Assembly (NCBI GenBank): GCA_947178145.1
Contig: CAMWXE010000002.1
Span: 1 to 64,000, forward strand
DNA from: an uncultured Lachnospiraceae bacterium
GTDB taxonomy: Bacteria > Bacillota > Clostridia > Lachnospirales > Lachnospiraceae
Reading direction: 5' to 3'
Length of the DNA: 64,000 nucleotides
Each line of letters begins with the position of its first letter. The first letter of the stretch is position 1. A model generated the notes under the pieces. The model did not search any database, was not told the origin of the DNA, and worked only from the letters and a program-made list of their open reading frames with translations. Below, piece after piece: positions 35,648 to 44,537 of this stretch. The position numbers were made by a program, and so were the translations under genes.

Positions 35648-36408
35648 ACGCTTAACCCTCTCATATTCACCAGCACAAACTTGGTGACTGCCATCAGATA
35701 CTCTCTCACATTCCCCAATGTACCGCGTTTCTTCGGCTGCAGCTCCAGCAGTTCTGAATACGGAATCAGTCTGTCCCTGTGCGCGGCAAAAAGTTGTTCA
35801 TACCGCTCAAAATCCTTGTCATCCATTGTGTTTGCATGGACGACAAAAGTCGTATATCCCTTTTTTCCGCACTTTTTCAGGACGCTGCTCTGCCTGTACG
35901 AAATCGGATAGAACAGCATCCCCCAACGGCTGTACGGCGCATCGCCAAACCCATCAGTCATCCTGCGAAATCCCAGTTTTTTCAGTGCTTTTACCGTATT
36001 GTGGTCAAAAGAGTGCGCCGGCGCCATAAAAATATCAGTCCTGATATCATGCCTGTTCAAAATATCTCTGCCCCGCTTCAATGCCTCATACTGCTGCTCA
36101 TACGCTATCCCTGCAAATTCCGAGAGACGGTTCAATGGAAAACAGCCCATCTTTTGCGTGGTATAACAATGTGTCACACCATGTTGTGCGATGCGCCAGC
36201 CTTCCTGCTCAAGTTTTTTGAGATAGTGCCAAAAATCCTCCACTGGAGCTGTCCCAGGCTCGACAATGTGGAGCTTTTTATCCTGATTATCGGGTACTAC
36301 CCCCAGCAGCGGTTTCACCTGATACCGATCGCACAGTGTCTTAAACCGCATAAATTTCACCCAATCCATATCAGGGGTAATATCATCCATTCGAATACTT
36401 ATTTTCAT
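35644..36408 (-). CDS. DUF2334 / polysaccharide deacetylase-superfamily protein
   Basis: 254 residues. R-M-D-D-I-T-P (6-12), Q-H-G-V-T-H (near 95-100) and A-P-A-H-S-F-D (near 150-156) place acidic and histidine residues as in NodB-fold metal-dependent deacetylases of the DUF2334 group. There is no signal peptide, so a cytoplasmic sugar substrate is expected. Its ATG overlaps the epimerase stop by 4 bases. It is the second NodB-fold protein of the locus; the other is at 27795-28565. Substrate unknown, and the activity is inferred from fold. Confidence 0.65.
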   Translation of the reverse strand: MKISIRMDDITPDMDWVKFMRFKTLCDRYQVKPLLGVVPDNQDKKLHIVEPGTAPVEDFWHYLKKLEQEGWRIAQHGVTHCYTTQKMGCFPLNRLSEFAGIAYEQQYEALKRGRDILNRHDIRTDIFMAPAHSFDHNTVKALKKLGFRRMTDGFGDAPYSRWGMLFYPISYRQSSVLKKCGKKGYTTFVVHANTMDDKDFERYEQLFAAHRDRLIPYSELLELQPKKRGTLGNVREYLMAVTKFVLVNMRGLSV

Positions 36409-37391
36409 AAATTTTCCTTGTACCAGTCAATCGCAAGGGCGATTCCCTGCTCAAAATCATACTCCGGGTGATACCCCAGCAGCTCCCTTGCCTTAGAGAT
36501 ATCCGCATTGGAATGCTTGATATCTCCCGCACGGTCCGGCCCGAAATGAGGCTCCACTTCTTTGCCGAGGGCCCTGCACAGGTCATAATAGATGTCAATC
36601 AGGTATTCCCTGCCGCCATATGCGATGTTAAACGCCTGCCCTGCCACATCACCCGATGCCTGGCAAGCCCGCAGATTCGCCTCAATCACATTGTCGATGT
36701 ACGTGAAATCTCTCGACTGCTTCCCGTCGCCGTTGATTGTCGGCACCTCTCCGTCAAGCAGCTGCCTGATAAATTTGGGAATCACCGCCGCATAGGCGCC
36801 GTTTGGGTCCTGTCTGCGCCCAAACACATTGAAATATCGCAGTCCATAGGTATCGAGATGGTAGAGCTTTTTATAGAGTTTCCCGTACTCTTCATTTGTG
36901 CGCTTTGTCAGTGCATAGGGTGATAACAAATTACCTTCCTGCCCTTCTTTCTTGGGTAAGACAGGATGGTCCCCATAGACGGACGAGCTTGACGCATAGA
37001 CAAATTTCTTCACCCCGTTCTGTCTTGCCGCCTCCATCATATTCAGCGTACCCATGGTGTTATTTTGTTCGTAGAACAACGGCATCTCAATACTTCTGGG
37101 AACAGACCCCCATGCCGCCTGATTCAGGACGTAATCAACACCCTCACACGCCTTCATACAGATATCCAGGTCTTTGATGTCCCCCTTGATAAATGTGTAG
37201 TTTGGCCTGTCGAGAAACATCTTTACATTCTCTTCCCTGCCTGTCGAGAGATCATCAAGACATCTCACTTGATAGCCCATATCACTCAGCGCCTCACACA
37301 GATTCGAACCGATGAAACCAGCGCCGCCTGTCACAAGAAATACACTGTCCTTGTCAAACTTTAAATCTCTATATCCCATGCTGCAAACCAT
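36405..37391 (-). CDS. UDP-N-acetylhexosaminuronate 4-epimerase-like SDR (TviC/WbpP type)
   Basis: 328 residues. Extended SDR with T-G-G-A-G-F-I-G-S-N (20-29) for NAD and the S-S-S ... S-P-Y-A-L-T-K catalytic group; D-N-V-I-E-A-N and R-D-F-T-Y-I-D are typical of the family. W-G-S-V-P-R-S-I is characteristic of WbpP/TviC, which interconvert UDP-GlcNAc(A) and UDP-GalNAc(A). The adjacent upstream gene makes the uronic acid, so the pair should yield UDP-GalNAcA. ATG 37391 has AGGA at good spacing; ATG 37379 is the alternative. Confidence 0.85.
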   Translation of the reverse strand: MVCSMGYRDLKFDKDSVFLVTGGAGFIGSNLCEALSDMGYQVRCLDDLSTGREENVKMFLDRPNYTFIKGDIKDLDICMKACEGVDYVLNQAAWGSVPRSIEMPLFYEQNNTMGTLNMMEAARQNGVKKFVYASSSSVYGDHPVLPKKEGQEGNLLSPYALTKRTNEEYGKLYKKLYHLDTYGLRYFNVFGRRQDPNGAYAAVIPKFIRQLLDGEVPTINGDGKQSRDFTYIDNVIEANLRACQASGDVAGQAFNIAYGGREYLIDIYYDLCRALGKEVEPHFGPDRAGDIKHSNADISKARELLGYHPEYDFEQGIALAIDWYKENL

Positions 37392-37416
37392 GCCTTTCCT
37401 ATCCTAATTCAATATC

Positions 37417-38733
37417 TTATAGTCTCCAATAAAGATATCCCGCATTCATATATGCCTTCTTATCCAATATCCCCTTGAGGTCCGTCAACACCTTTTGCTT
37501 GCCGCGGTCCGCATAGAGTGCGTCCAAATCTGCCATGCCAAGCAGCTTGTACGACTCGTGTGCCACCGCGAGGATGACTGCGTCGCAATCCTTTATCTCC
37601 GTCATCGGCGTAAACTCAATTCCGTACAGGCGCTTTGCCTCGTCGGCATCCGCATTGTCATCTGTGACCTGCGCTGTGATTCCATACTCCTTTAACTCGT
37701 TGTAAATATCGATAATCTTGGTATTTCTGGTATCCGGGCAGTTCTCCTTGAACGTAAAGCCAAGAATTGCTACTTTGGCGCTCTTTACCGGAATGTCTGC
37801 CCGGATCAGATTTTTGACAAGATTTTCCGCCACGTATTTGCCCATATCATCGTTGATCCGACGCCCGGAAAGAATAATCTGCGAGTGATACCCCAGCTGC
37901 TCTGCCTTGTAAGTCAGATAATAGGGGTCCACGCCAATGCAGTGCCCGCCGACAAGTCCCGGCTGGAAATTCAGGAAATTCCACTTTGTGCCTGCTGCTG
38001 CCAGCACAGCCTTTGTGTCAATCCCCATTTTATTAAAAATGATAGAAAGTTCATTCATAAATGCAATGTTGATATCCCGCTGGCTATTCTCAATGACCTT
38101 TGCAGCCTCCGCCACTTTGATCGACTCTGCCCTGTATACACCAGCCTCGACCACAAGCTCATACACCTGCGCAACCTCGTTGAGTGTCTCCTCATCCATG
38201 CCGGAAACAATCTTTGTGATCGTCTCAAGACGGTGAACCTTGTCCCCTGGGTTGATGCGCTCTGGTGAGTAGCCAATCTTGAAATCCACACCGCACTTTA
38301 ATCCAGATTCTTTCTCGAGAATCGGCACGCAGATATCCTCTGTGACACCGGGATACACGGTCGATTCAAATACGACAATCGAACCTTTGGTAAGATTCTG
38401 CCCAAGAATACGGCTTGCACCCTCAACCGGTGTCAAATCCGGCGTGTGGTCATCATTGACCGGCGTCGGAACCGCCACGATGTGGAACTTTGCCTCCCGC
38501 AGCTTTGAGGCGTCGGCCGTAAATTCCACCTTTGTGTTCTTAATCACCTCATCCCCCACCTCATTTGTGGGGTCAATGCCTGACTGATAGAGGTCAATCT
38601 TTGCCGCGTTGAGGTCAAAGCCGATGACCTGGATCTTTCTGGCAAAAGCCACCGCTATCGGCATTCCCACATAGCCAAGTCCTACCAGTGACAATTTCTC
38701 TTTTCCACTCACAATCTCCTCATATAAACTCAT
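37417..38733 (-). CDS. UDP-N-acetylhexosamine 6-dehydrogenase (TviB/WbpO type)
   Basis: 438 residues of the UDP-glucose/GDP-mannose dehydrogenase family: N-terminal Rossmann motif G-L-G-Y-V-G-M-P (18-25), central helical linker, catalytic Cys265 in G-G-H-C-I-G-V-D-P, and C-terminal G-F-T-F-K-E-N-C-P-D-T-R-N-T. It is closest in feel to TviB/WbpO, which oxidise UDP-GlcNAc or UDP-GalNAc to the uronic acid with two NAD. Together with the epimerase that follows it would give UDP-GalNAcA, a possible target of the AsnB-type amidotransferases. Its start overlaps the GT4 stop by 4 bases. Confidence 0.9.
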   Translation of the reverse strand: MSLYEEIVSGKEKLSLVGLGYVGMPIAVAFARKIQVIGFDLNAAKIDLYQSGIDPTNEVGDEVIKNTKVEFTADASKLREAKFHIVAVPTPVNDDHTPDLTPVEGASRILGQNLTKGSIVVFESTVYPGVTEDICVPILEKESGLKCGVDFKIGYSPERINPGDKVHRLETITKIVSGMDEETLNEVAQVYELVVEAGVYRAESIKVAEAAKVIENSQRDINIAFMNELSIIFNKMGIDTKAVLAAAGTKWNFLNFQPGLVGGHCIGVDPYYLTYKAEQLGYHSQIILSGRRINDDMGKYVAENLVKNLIRADIPVKSAKVAILGFTFKENCPDTRNTKIIDIYNELKEYGITAQVTDDNADADEAKRLYGIEFTPMTEIKDCDAVILAVAHESYKLLGMADLDALYADRGKQKVLTDLKGILDKKAYMNAGYLYWRL

Positions 38734-39836
38734 CTCGCATTTTCTCCTTTCCTTATCCCATGAATTTCATCCATATAGGCCTGTACCACCTGCCTGCGGT
38801 CAAATTCCTTTTCCATCTTTGTCCTTGCGTTCTTTCCCATCTGCACGCGCTCCTCGTACGGAAGTCTGATAAATTTCCTGATCGTCTCCAACAGTGCCTC
38901 TCTGTCCCTCGGCGCAAAGCCAAATCCTGTGAATCCTTCTTCAAAACCTTCCTGACATCCTGGTATCCGCGATGCCAGCACAGGTCTTCCGCTTGCAGCC
39001 GCCTCCAAAATGACGTTTGACATTCCTTCGTGATAGCTTGGCATAAGCACCGCAGATGCCTTCTGGTAATATGGCGTAATCTCTTTTTGATAATTGATAT
39101 GCTCTACGATATTCTCCTTTTCATACTGCTCTATCTTATCCCTGTAATCCTCCTCGTAACTCCCGACAAGCTGAAACACCACCTCCGGATACTCTTCGTG
39201 AACCATAGACGCCGCGTAAAGCAGCTCGTCCATTCCCTTCTCTCTCATAACTCTTCCCACATAAAGAAAAATCATGCGCTCTTTCTCAGAAGGATATTCC
39301 TGAAAACAATGCCTGTCAAGATTCACCCCCGAACCAGGCACCAGCCTCGTTTTCTTTCCACGAATGTGAACATGTTCGAAAAGCTCCCTGTTTGTCCTGT
39401 TTTGAAAAAAGACGCAGTCGGCATTTTTTAATGCTGTCCTATATAAAAATATTACAATTTTGCGAACCATTCCACCGTTTTCAAAAGCAGATCCGAGTCC
39501 TGTGATATTTGCCAGATGCGGGATTTTCATGAGCCGGCAGCACATACTTCCGTAAATATTGGGCTTGATCGTGTAGGTAAGAACCACATCTGGCCTGATT
39601 TTCCGCATCAGCCTAAAATATTCCCCGCACAGTTTCATATCGCGCACAGGATTGATTCCCCGCCGGTCAATTGATGTATGGATTACATGGCTCCCTTCCC
39701 GCGCAAGCTCCGGTGCCTTTTCCTCGTCCGGAAGGCTTATATAAACCTCATATTCCTGTAAAAGCTGTCTGATCAATTCATTGCGAAAATCATACAGCCC
39801 GCTCGCGGAATTGGCAAGAATCAGTATTTTTCCCAT
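38730..39836 (-). CDS. GT4 family glycosyltransferase (PglA/CapM-like)
   Basis: 368 residues. A-N-S-A-S-G-L-Y-D-F-R (8-18) and T-Y-T-I-K-P-N-I-Y-G-S followed by N-I-T-G-L-G-S-A-F are typical of the PglA/CapM group, which adds the second sugar to an undecaprenyl-diphosphate-linked bacillosamine-like sugar; the E-x7-E site is E-G-M-S-N-V-I-L-E. The frame is open to 39860, but ATG 39836 begins the homology, follows the ATP-grasp stop by one base and has AAGGA ten bases ahead. Next to PglC this makes it the best candidate for the second transfer step. Confidence 0.85.
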   Translation of the reverse strand: MGKILILANSASGLYDFRNELIRQLLQEYEVYISLPDEEKAPELAREGSHVIHTSIDRRGINPVRDMKLCGEYFRLMRKIRPDVVLTYTIKPNIYGSMCCRLMKIPHLANITGLGSAFENGGMVRKIVIFLYRTALKNADCVFFQNRTNRELFEHVHIRGKKTRLVPGSGVNLDRHCFQEYPSEKERMIFLYVGRVMREKGMDELLYAASMVHEEYPEVVFQLVGSYEEDYRDKIEQYEKENIVEHINYQKEITPYYQKASAVLMPSYHEGMSNVILEAAASGRPVLASRIPGCQEGFEEGFTGFGFAPRDREALLETIRKFIRLPYEERVQMGKNARTKMEKEFDRRQVVQAYMDEIHGIRKGENAR

Positions 39837-39837
39837 A

Positions 39838-40821
39838 TCATGTACTTCCTTTTGCATCAACTGTATCTACAATCATAATCTCATTGTATTTCATCATGAC
39901 TTTGTCGGTCTGATAACCGCCTATCCTCACTGGATTTGCAATTCCCATCAGATTGTTTCGAATCAGTGTCATATGGTCGGCACCGCAGGCATATGCGTGG
40001 GGATATCCCCCGCCAAACCGCGGGTTTACCTCAGAAAAATAATAAACGCCGTCCTGCTCAAAAATATCAATGTCAATCTGCCCTGCAAAACCGCTTTCCA
40101 CGACAAATTGCTTAATCTGTTCGAATAACTTCTCATCGATAAAGGATATCGCTTTGTCGGTCTCCCCTGCCCGCATCACAAGCTTCTTCTTCGTAAAGAT
40201 GGACACGACCTCTCTGCTCATCAGGTCGATATAGACGTCAGCCCCAATTTCCTCCCCGGCCATATACTCCTGTATGATCATCTGTTCCCCGTGGGAAAAC
40301 AAAAATTTCGCAGTTTCCAAGTCATCGGCTCTGGCAATCTGTATGCTTGCACTGCCCTTCATCGGCTTTACAAATACAGGAAATTGAATTTCCCCAAGCT
40401 CCAGGTCATGACAGAACTCTTTGATTGTACGATATGTTTTCGCACACGGATAGCCGTGCTCCCTCATCCAACAGTATAACTCCCACTTGTTTAGTGTCCG
40501 CTCACACAGCTCATAACTAGAGCCAATGACTGTCACCCCAAGATTTCTGAACGCCTCCTCATGCGCTGCAATCAGAGACAGCTCCGGGTCTATGAGGGAC
40601 AATACGCCTGTGATCGCTTCTTTTTTACAGATATCATATATGACATCCAGATATCCGGGCTCTGTTATCCTTGGAACAATGTAATGTGCGTCGGCCTCAT
40701 AGAGTGCCGGCGCATAAGGACTGCAATCCGTGCAGATCACTCTGCCATCCGCACCAAATGATTCCCTAAAATACCCAACCACCTTATCTCTTGTACCGCA
40801 GCTTAATATCAAAAGATTCAT
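39838..40821 (-). CDS. ATP-grasp ligase (carbamoyl-phosphate synthase-like)
   Basis: 327 residues. An N-terminal pre-ATP-grasp domain is followed by F-P-V-F-V-K-P (near 145-151), I-I-Q-E-Y-M-x-G-E-E (near 178-187) and S-E-V-N-P-R-F-G-G-G-Y-P (near 270-281), which bind ATP and Mg. ATP-grasp enzymes join a carboxylate to an amine or thiol by an acyl phosphate. The gene sits between pglC and the second-step GT4, where one would look for the 4-amine acyltransferase PglD. Attachment of an amino acid or other acid to an amino sugar is therefore plausible. Start 40821 has AAGGAG seven bases upstream. Confidence 0.8.
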   Translation of the reverse strand: MNLLILSCGTRDKVVGYFRESFGADGRVICTDCSPYAPALYEADAHYIVPRITEPGYLDVIYDICKKEAITGVLSLIDPELSLIAAHEEAFRNLGVTVIGSSYELCERTLNKWELYCWMREHGYPCAKTYRTIKEFCHDLELGEIQFPVFVKPMKGSASIQIARADDLETAKFLFSHGEQMIIQEYMAGEEIGADVYIDLMSREVVSIFTKKKLVMRAGETDKAISFIDEKLFEQIKQFVVESGFAGQIDIDIFEQDGVYYFSEVNPRFGGGYPHAYACGADHMTLIRNNLMGIANPVRIGGYQTDKVMMKYNEIMIVDTVDAKGST

Positions 40822-40825
40822 ACAT

Positions 40826-41452
40826 CTACTCCTTTTTCTGTTTCGCTTTTCTGATCTCCGCAAAATTTCCTTCGACCTGATTGGTATTCACTTCGATATC
40901 CTCGTGCACAAAGACCTTGCGGATTGTCAGGAAAAAGATTTTTACATCCATCGCAAACGTCAGGTTTCTGACATACTCCACATCCGTCGCAAACCGCCTG
41001 TCCCAGTCAAGCAAATTTCTTCCCCGCACCTGCGCAAGCCCTGTCAGTCCTGGTCTGACACTGTGTCTGAGCCTCTCCTCGTCCGTGTAATAGGGAAGAT
41101 AACTGACCAGCAGCGGCCGTGGTCCGATCAGGCTCATATCGCCTTTTAAGATATTCCAGAGCTCTGGAAGCTCATCAAGGCTTGTCGTCCGCAGCACCCT
41201 TCCGAACTTTGTCAACCGTATCTCATCTGGAAGGAGCTCTCCGTCCGCTCCGCGCTCGTCCGTCATGGATCGGAACTTGCAGAGCCTGAAGATCTTCTCC
41301 TGATAGCCTGGTCTGTCCTGATGAAAGATTACCGGGGAGCCAAGTTTTACACGCACGAGCACTGCGACAACCAGCAGTACAGGGCTCAATATGATAAGTG
41401 CTGTGAGCGATATGGCAATATCCAATAATCGTTTGATATATTTCTGATACAT
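40826..41452 (-). CDS. pglC: PglC-like initiating phosphoglycosyl transferase
   Basis: 208 residues: one N-terminal re-entrant membrane helix (about 8-34), then K-F-R-S-M-T-D, the Asp93-Glu94 dyad in S-L-D-E-L-P-E-L-W-N, and G-P-R-P / R-P-G-L-T-G-L. The dyad is catalytic in Campylobacter PglC. The enzyme transfers a phospho-sugar from a UDP-sugar to undecaprenyl phosphate at the cytoplasmic face and so starts the repeat unit. PglE and PglF genes directly upstream suggest a 2-acetamido-4-amino(acyl)-2,4,6-trideoxy sugar as substrate. A GTG at 41467 opens the frame, but ATG 41452 with GGGAG eight bases upstream is preferred. Confidence 0.92.
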   Translation of the reverse strand: MYQKYIKRLLDIAISLTALIILSPVLLVVAVLVRVKLGSPVIFHQDRPGYQEKIFRLCKFRSMTDERGADGELLPDEIRLTKFGRVLRTTSLDELPELWNILKGDMSLIGPRPLLVSYLPYYTDEERLRHSVRPGLTGLAQVRGRNLLDWDRRFATDVEYVRNLTFAMDVKIFFLTIRKVFVHEDIEVNTNQVEGNFAEIRKAKQKKE

Positions 41453-41466
41453 TTCCTCAGCTCCCA

Positions 41467-42609
41467 CTACTGTTCAAACAGTCCTCTCACGATGCCAATC
41501 ACTTTATCCATATCTGCGTCTGTGTTCTTGATATCGCTTGGCAGGCACACGCCGCGATGAAAGATATCCTCACCGACACTGATTCCGTTCTCATTGTGAT
41601 TGATAAAATCATACGCCGCAAAGACTGGCTGCAGATTCATTGGCTTCCAGATGGGCCGTGACTCAATGTTCTCGGCTTCGAGTGCGTCCATCACCATGTC
41701 AGGCGTCACGCTGCTTCCCTCCCTGATCGTCATACAGGACAGCCAGTTATTGGCATCGCCCTTTGGATTCAAAGGATTCATGGTAATCTCTGCAATATCT
41801 GCAAACGCTTCCTGATATCTTTGATAGATTGCCTTTTTCCGTTTCAGATGTTCATCCAAATGCATCAACTGCCCTCTTCCGATGCCGGCATCAATGTTGC
41901 TCATCCGGTAATTGTAGCCAATCTTGGAATGCTGGTAATGCCTCGCCGCATCTCTTGCCTGTGTCGAAAGCATTCTCGCTTCCTTCACAAGCGCCTCCTC
42001 CTTAGAGACGAGCATACCGCCGCCGGAGGTTGTGATAATCTTATTTCCATTAAAAGAATAGATTCCAATACGGCCAAAGGTTCCCGTATGCTTTCCGTCA
42101 TAGGTAGAACCCAGCGACTCTGCTGCATCTTCCAATATCGGTACATTGTGCGCCTCGCAAATCTGCATGATCTCATCCATCTTCGCCGGTGTGCCATACA
42201 GATGCACGACAATGACCGCCTTGGGATTCGGATATTTTTCAAACGCCTTCTCTAGCGCCCTTGGCGACAGATTCCAGGTGTCAGGCTCCGCGTCGATGAA
42301 TACCGGCGTCGCCTTCTCATACACAATGGGATTGCAGCTGGCAGAGAAGGTCAGGGAAGACACAAATACCACATCTCCCTGTCCCACACCGAATAGTTTT
42401 AGTCCCAGATGAATCGCCGCAGTTCCCGCGCTCAGTGCAGCTGCATAGCCACATTTTGTATACGCTGCAAGCTCTGTCTCAAAATTGTTGACGTTTGGTC
42501 CCAGGGGCGCCACCCAGTTCGTGTCAAACGCCTCCGCCACAAAGCGCTGTTCGTCCCCATGCATTGTCGGACTCGATAGATAAATTCTCTTTTTTGCACT
42601 GTTTTCCAT
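41467..42609 (-). CDS. pglE: PglE-like UDP-4-keto-6-deoxy-HexNAc aminotransferase
   Basis: 380 residues of the DegT/DnrJ/EryC1 class. PLP lysine is Lys190 in F-N-G-N-K-I-I-T-T-S-G-G-G, with E-D-A-A-E at 160-164 holding the cofactor. It should aminate the 4-keto product of the PglF-like dehydratase encoded next to it, giving UDP-2-acetamido-4-amino-2,4,6-trideoxyglucose. GGAGG lies six bases ahead of ATG 42609. The distinction from other 4-aminotransferases rests on the PglF-PglE-PglC order. Confidence 0.85.
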   Translation of the reverse strand: MENSAKKRIYLSSPTMHGDEQRFVAEAFDTNWVAPLGPNVNNFETELAAYTKCGYAAALSAGTAAIHLGLKLFGVGQGDVVFVSSLTFSASCNPIVYEKATPVFIDAEPDTWNLSPRALEKAFEKYPNPKAVIVVHLYGTPAKMDEIMQICEAHNVPILEDAAESLGSTYDGKHTGTFGRIGIYSFNGNKIITTSGGGMLVSKEEALVKEARMLSTQARDAARHYQHSKIGYNYRMSNIDAGIGRGQLMHLDEHLKRKKAIYQRYQEAFADIAEITMNPLNPKGDANNWLSCMTIREGSSVTPDMVMDALEAENIESRPIWKPMNLQPVFAAYDFINHNENGISVGEDIFHRGVCLPSDIKNTDADMDKVIGIVRGLFEQ

Positions 42610-42630
42610 AAGATTCCTCCTCCACTCCTG

Positions 42631-44511
42631 TTACTCGATCTCTTGTTCCATATCGGAACTTTTCGGCGCGTATGTCGGCACAATCTCCTGTATCAATGGC
42701 CTCACATCCTCACACTCACTCTCGACTGCCTTCTTCAGATTGTTGAGCTGCACATAGAACAGCTCCTCGTCAAACTCAATTGGCCGGCCGACATGAATCA
42801 GCTTGTTCTCCGTATCGGTAAGCCCTTCCTCGCTCATCAAAAGCTCCTCGTAAAGCTTTTCACCAGGCCTTAATCCCGTAAATTCAATCTTGATATCCTC
42901 ATCCACCTTGTAGCCTGAGAGTTTTATCAGATTTTTCGCCAGATCCAGTATCTTGACAGGCTCTCCCATATCAAGGACAAAGATCTCGCCACCCCTGGCA
43001 TAGACACCCGCCTGAAGCACCAGGGATACCGCCTCCGGAATCGTCATAAAATAACGGATGATATCAGGATGCGTGACTGTCACTGGCCCCCCCGCCGCAA
43101 TCTGCTTCTTGAACAGCGGAATCACGCTTCCGTTGCTCCCAAGTACATTTCCGAATCGGACTGCCACAAATTCCGTATCGTAGTGGCGGTTGTATGTCTG
43201 TATGATCATCTCACAGATTCGCTTGCTCGCACCCATGATATTTGTGGGATTTACCGCCTTGTCCGTAGAAATCATAACGAATTTCTTCACACCATTTTGT
43301 ACCGCTGCCTGCGCCGTCTTCCAAGTGCCAAAGACATTGTTCTTAATCGCCTCATTCGGGCTTACCTCCATCAATGGCACATGCTTATGCGCTGCCGCAT
43401 GATAGATAATATCCGGATGATAATTCTGCATGATACTGTTCATGCGGTTCGTGTTTCTCACGGAAGCAATCAGCACCACCAAATCAAGTTCGGGATACTT
43501 GTGCCTTAGCTCCTGCTGTATCTCATAGGCATTGTTCTCATAAATATCAACGATGATCAGCCTTGCCGGCTTATGTCCTGCAATCTGGCGGCAAAGCTCA
43601 CTCCCAATCGATCCGCCTCCGCCAGTAACCAGGATCGTCTTACCTTTGACATAATTTAAGATTGAATCCAGATCGACTTTGATCGGATCGCGTCCCAGTA
43701 AGTCCTCTACATCCACATCCCTCAATTTGCTGACATTGACCTCGCCATTTACCAGTTGATAGATGCCCGGAAGTGTCCTGAGCTTGCAGCTTGTCTCTTT
43801 GCAGATCTCTACAAGCGCTTTCATTGTCGCACGGTTTGCTGATGGTATTGCGATGAAGATCTCGTCGATGCCATACAGTGCAGCGTACTCCACAATTCGC
43901 TCGCGTCCTCCCACAATTTTGATTCCCTGTATAAATCTGCCCCACTTATTCTCATCGTCATCGATAATGCACTTGATCGTCATAGTGCTGTAGCTGCTGT
44001 TTGTAATTTCCTTAATGACCGTGTTCCCTGCATCCCCAGCACCGATAATCATCACGCGGATACCATTTTTTCTATTCTGTGCCTTGTGGCGCATATTGCG
44101 CATAATGCGATAGGAAAATCTGGTACCCGTGGTAATTCCAGTCAGCATCAACGCGTACGTAAAATAATAGCTTCTCGGAATCGGATACTGCAAAATCTTC
44201 ATACCGAGAAAATCCAGTATTGCACTTAAGATGCAGGCCGCCAGTATATTCTGCACCTCCGCCGTCCCGGCAAATGCCCATAGACTATGATACAGCTTAA
44301 AGACATAGAACACAACAAGCGTCATGACCACATTGACAATCATGAAGTTCCATGCAGAGCTCAGATAAATCTCCGGAATATCTTTATAATTTAATTCAAA
44401 ACGTATCCACAGCGGCGCAATGCTTGCGATGCATACCGTCATGATATCCAGTATCACGAGCACAATTCTTCTCTGTAAAAGCTGTGGATTGATACGATTT
44501 ACTATTTTCAT
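42631..44511 (-). CDS. pglF: PglF/CapD-like membrane UDP-GlcNAc 4,6-dehydratase
   Basis: 626 residues. Four N-terminal membrane helices (10-125), a CoA-binding-like Rossmann domain (about 145-270) and the SDR domain with T-G-G-G-G-S-I-G-S-E near 296. In the catalytic group S-T-D-K ... N-I-M-G-A-S-K the usual Tyr is Met, as in PglF and WbpM. The reaction is NAD-dependent 4,6-dehydration of UDP-GlcNAc. It is the first of three genes that make and load the initiating sugar. The end of the membrane-polymerase gene lies 26 bases upstream. Confidence 0.93.
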   Translation of the reverse strand: MKIVNRINPQLLQRRIVLVILDIMTVCIASIAPLWIRFELNYKDIPEIYLSSAWNFMIVNVVMTLVVFYVFKLYHSLWAFAGTAEVQNILAACILSAILDFLGMKILQYPIPRSYYFTYALMLTGITTGTRFSYRIMRNMRHKAQNRKNGIRVMIIGAGDAGNTVIKEITNSSYSTMTIKCIIDDDENKWGRFIQGIKIVGGRERIVEYAALYGIDEIFIAIPSANRATMKALVEICKETSCKLRTLPGIYQLVNGEVNVSKLRDVDVEDLLGRDPIKVDLDSILNYVKGKTILVTGGGGSIGSELCRQIAGHKPARLIIVDIYENNAYEIQQELRHKYPELDLVVLIASVRNTNRMNSIMQNYHPDIIYHAAAHKHVPLMEVSPNEAIKNNVFGTWKTAQAAVQNGVKKFVMISTDKAVNPTNIMGASKRICEMIIQTYNRHYDTEFVAVRFGNVLGSNGSVIPLFKKQIAAGGPVTVTHPDIIRYFMTIPEAVSLVLQAGVYARGGEIFVLDMGEPVKILDLAKNLIKLSGYKVDEDIKIEFTGLRPGEKLYEELLMSEEGLTDTENKLIHVGRPIEFDEELFYVQLNNLKKAVESECEDVRPLIQEIVPTYAPKSSDMEQEIE

Positions 44512-44537
44512 AATGCTGTTTCTGCCTCCCGGCTTCC

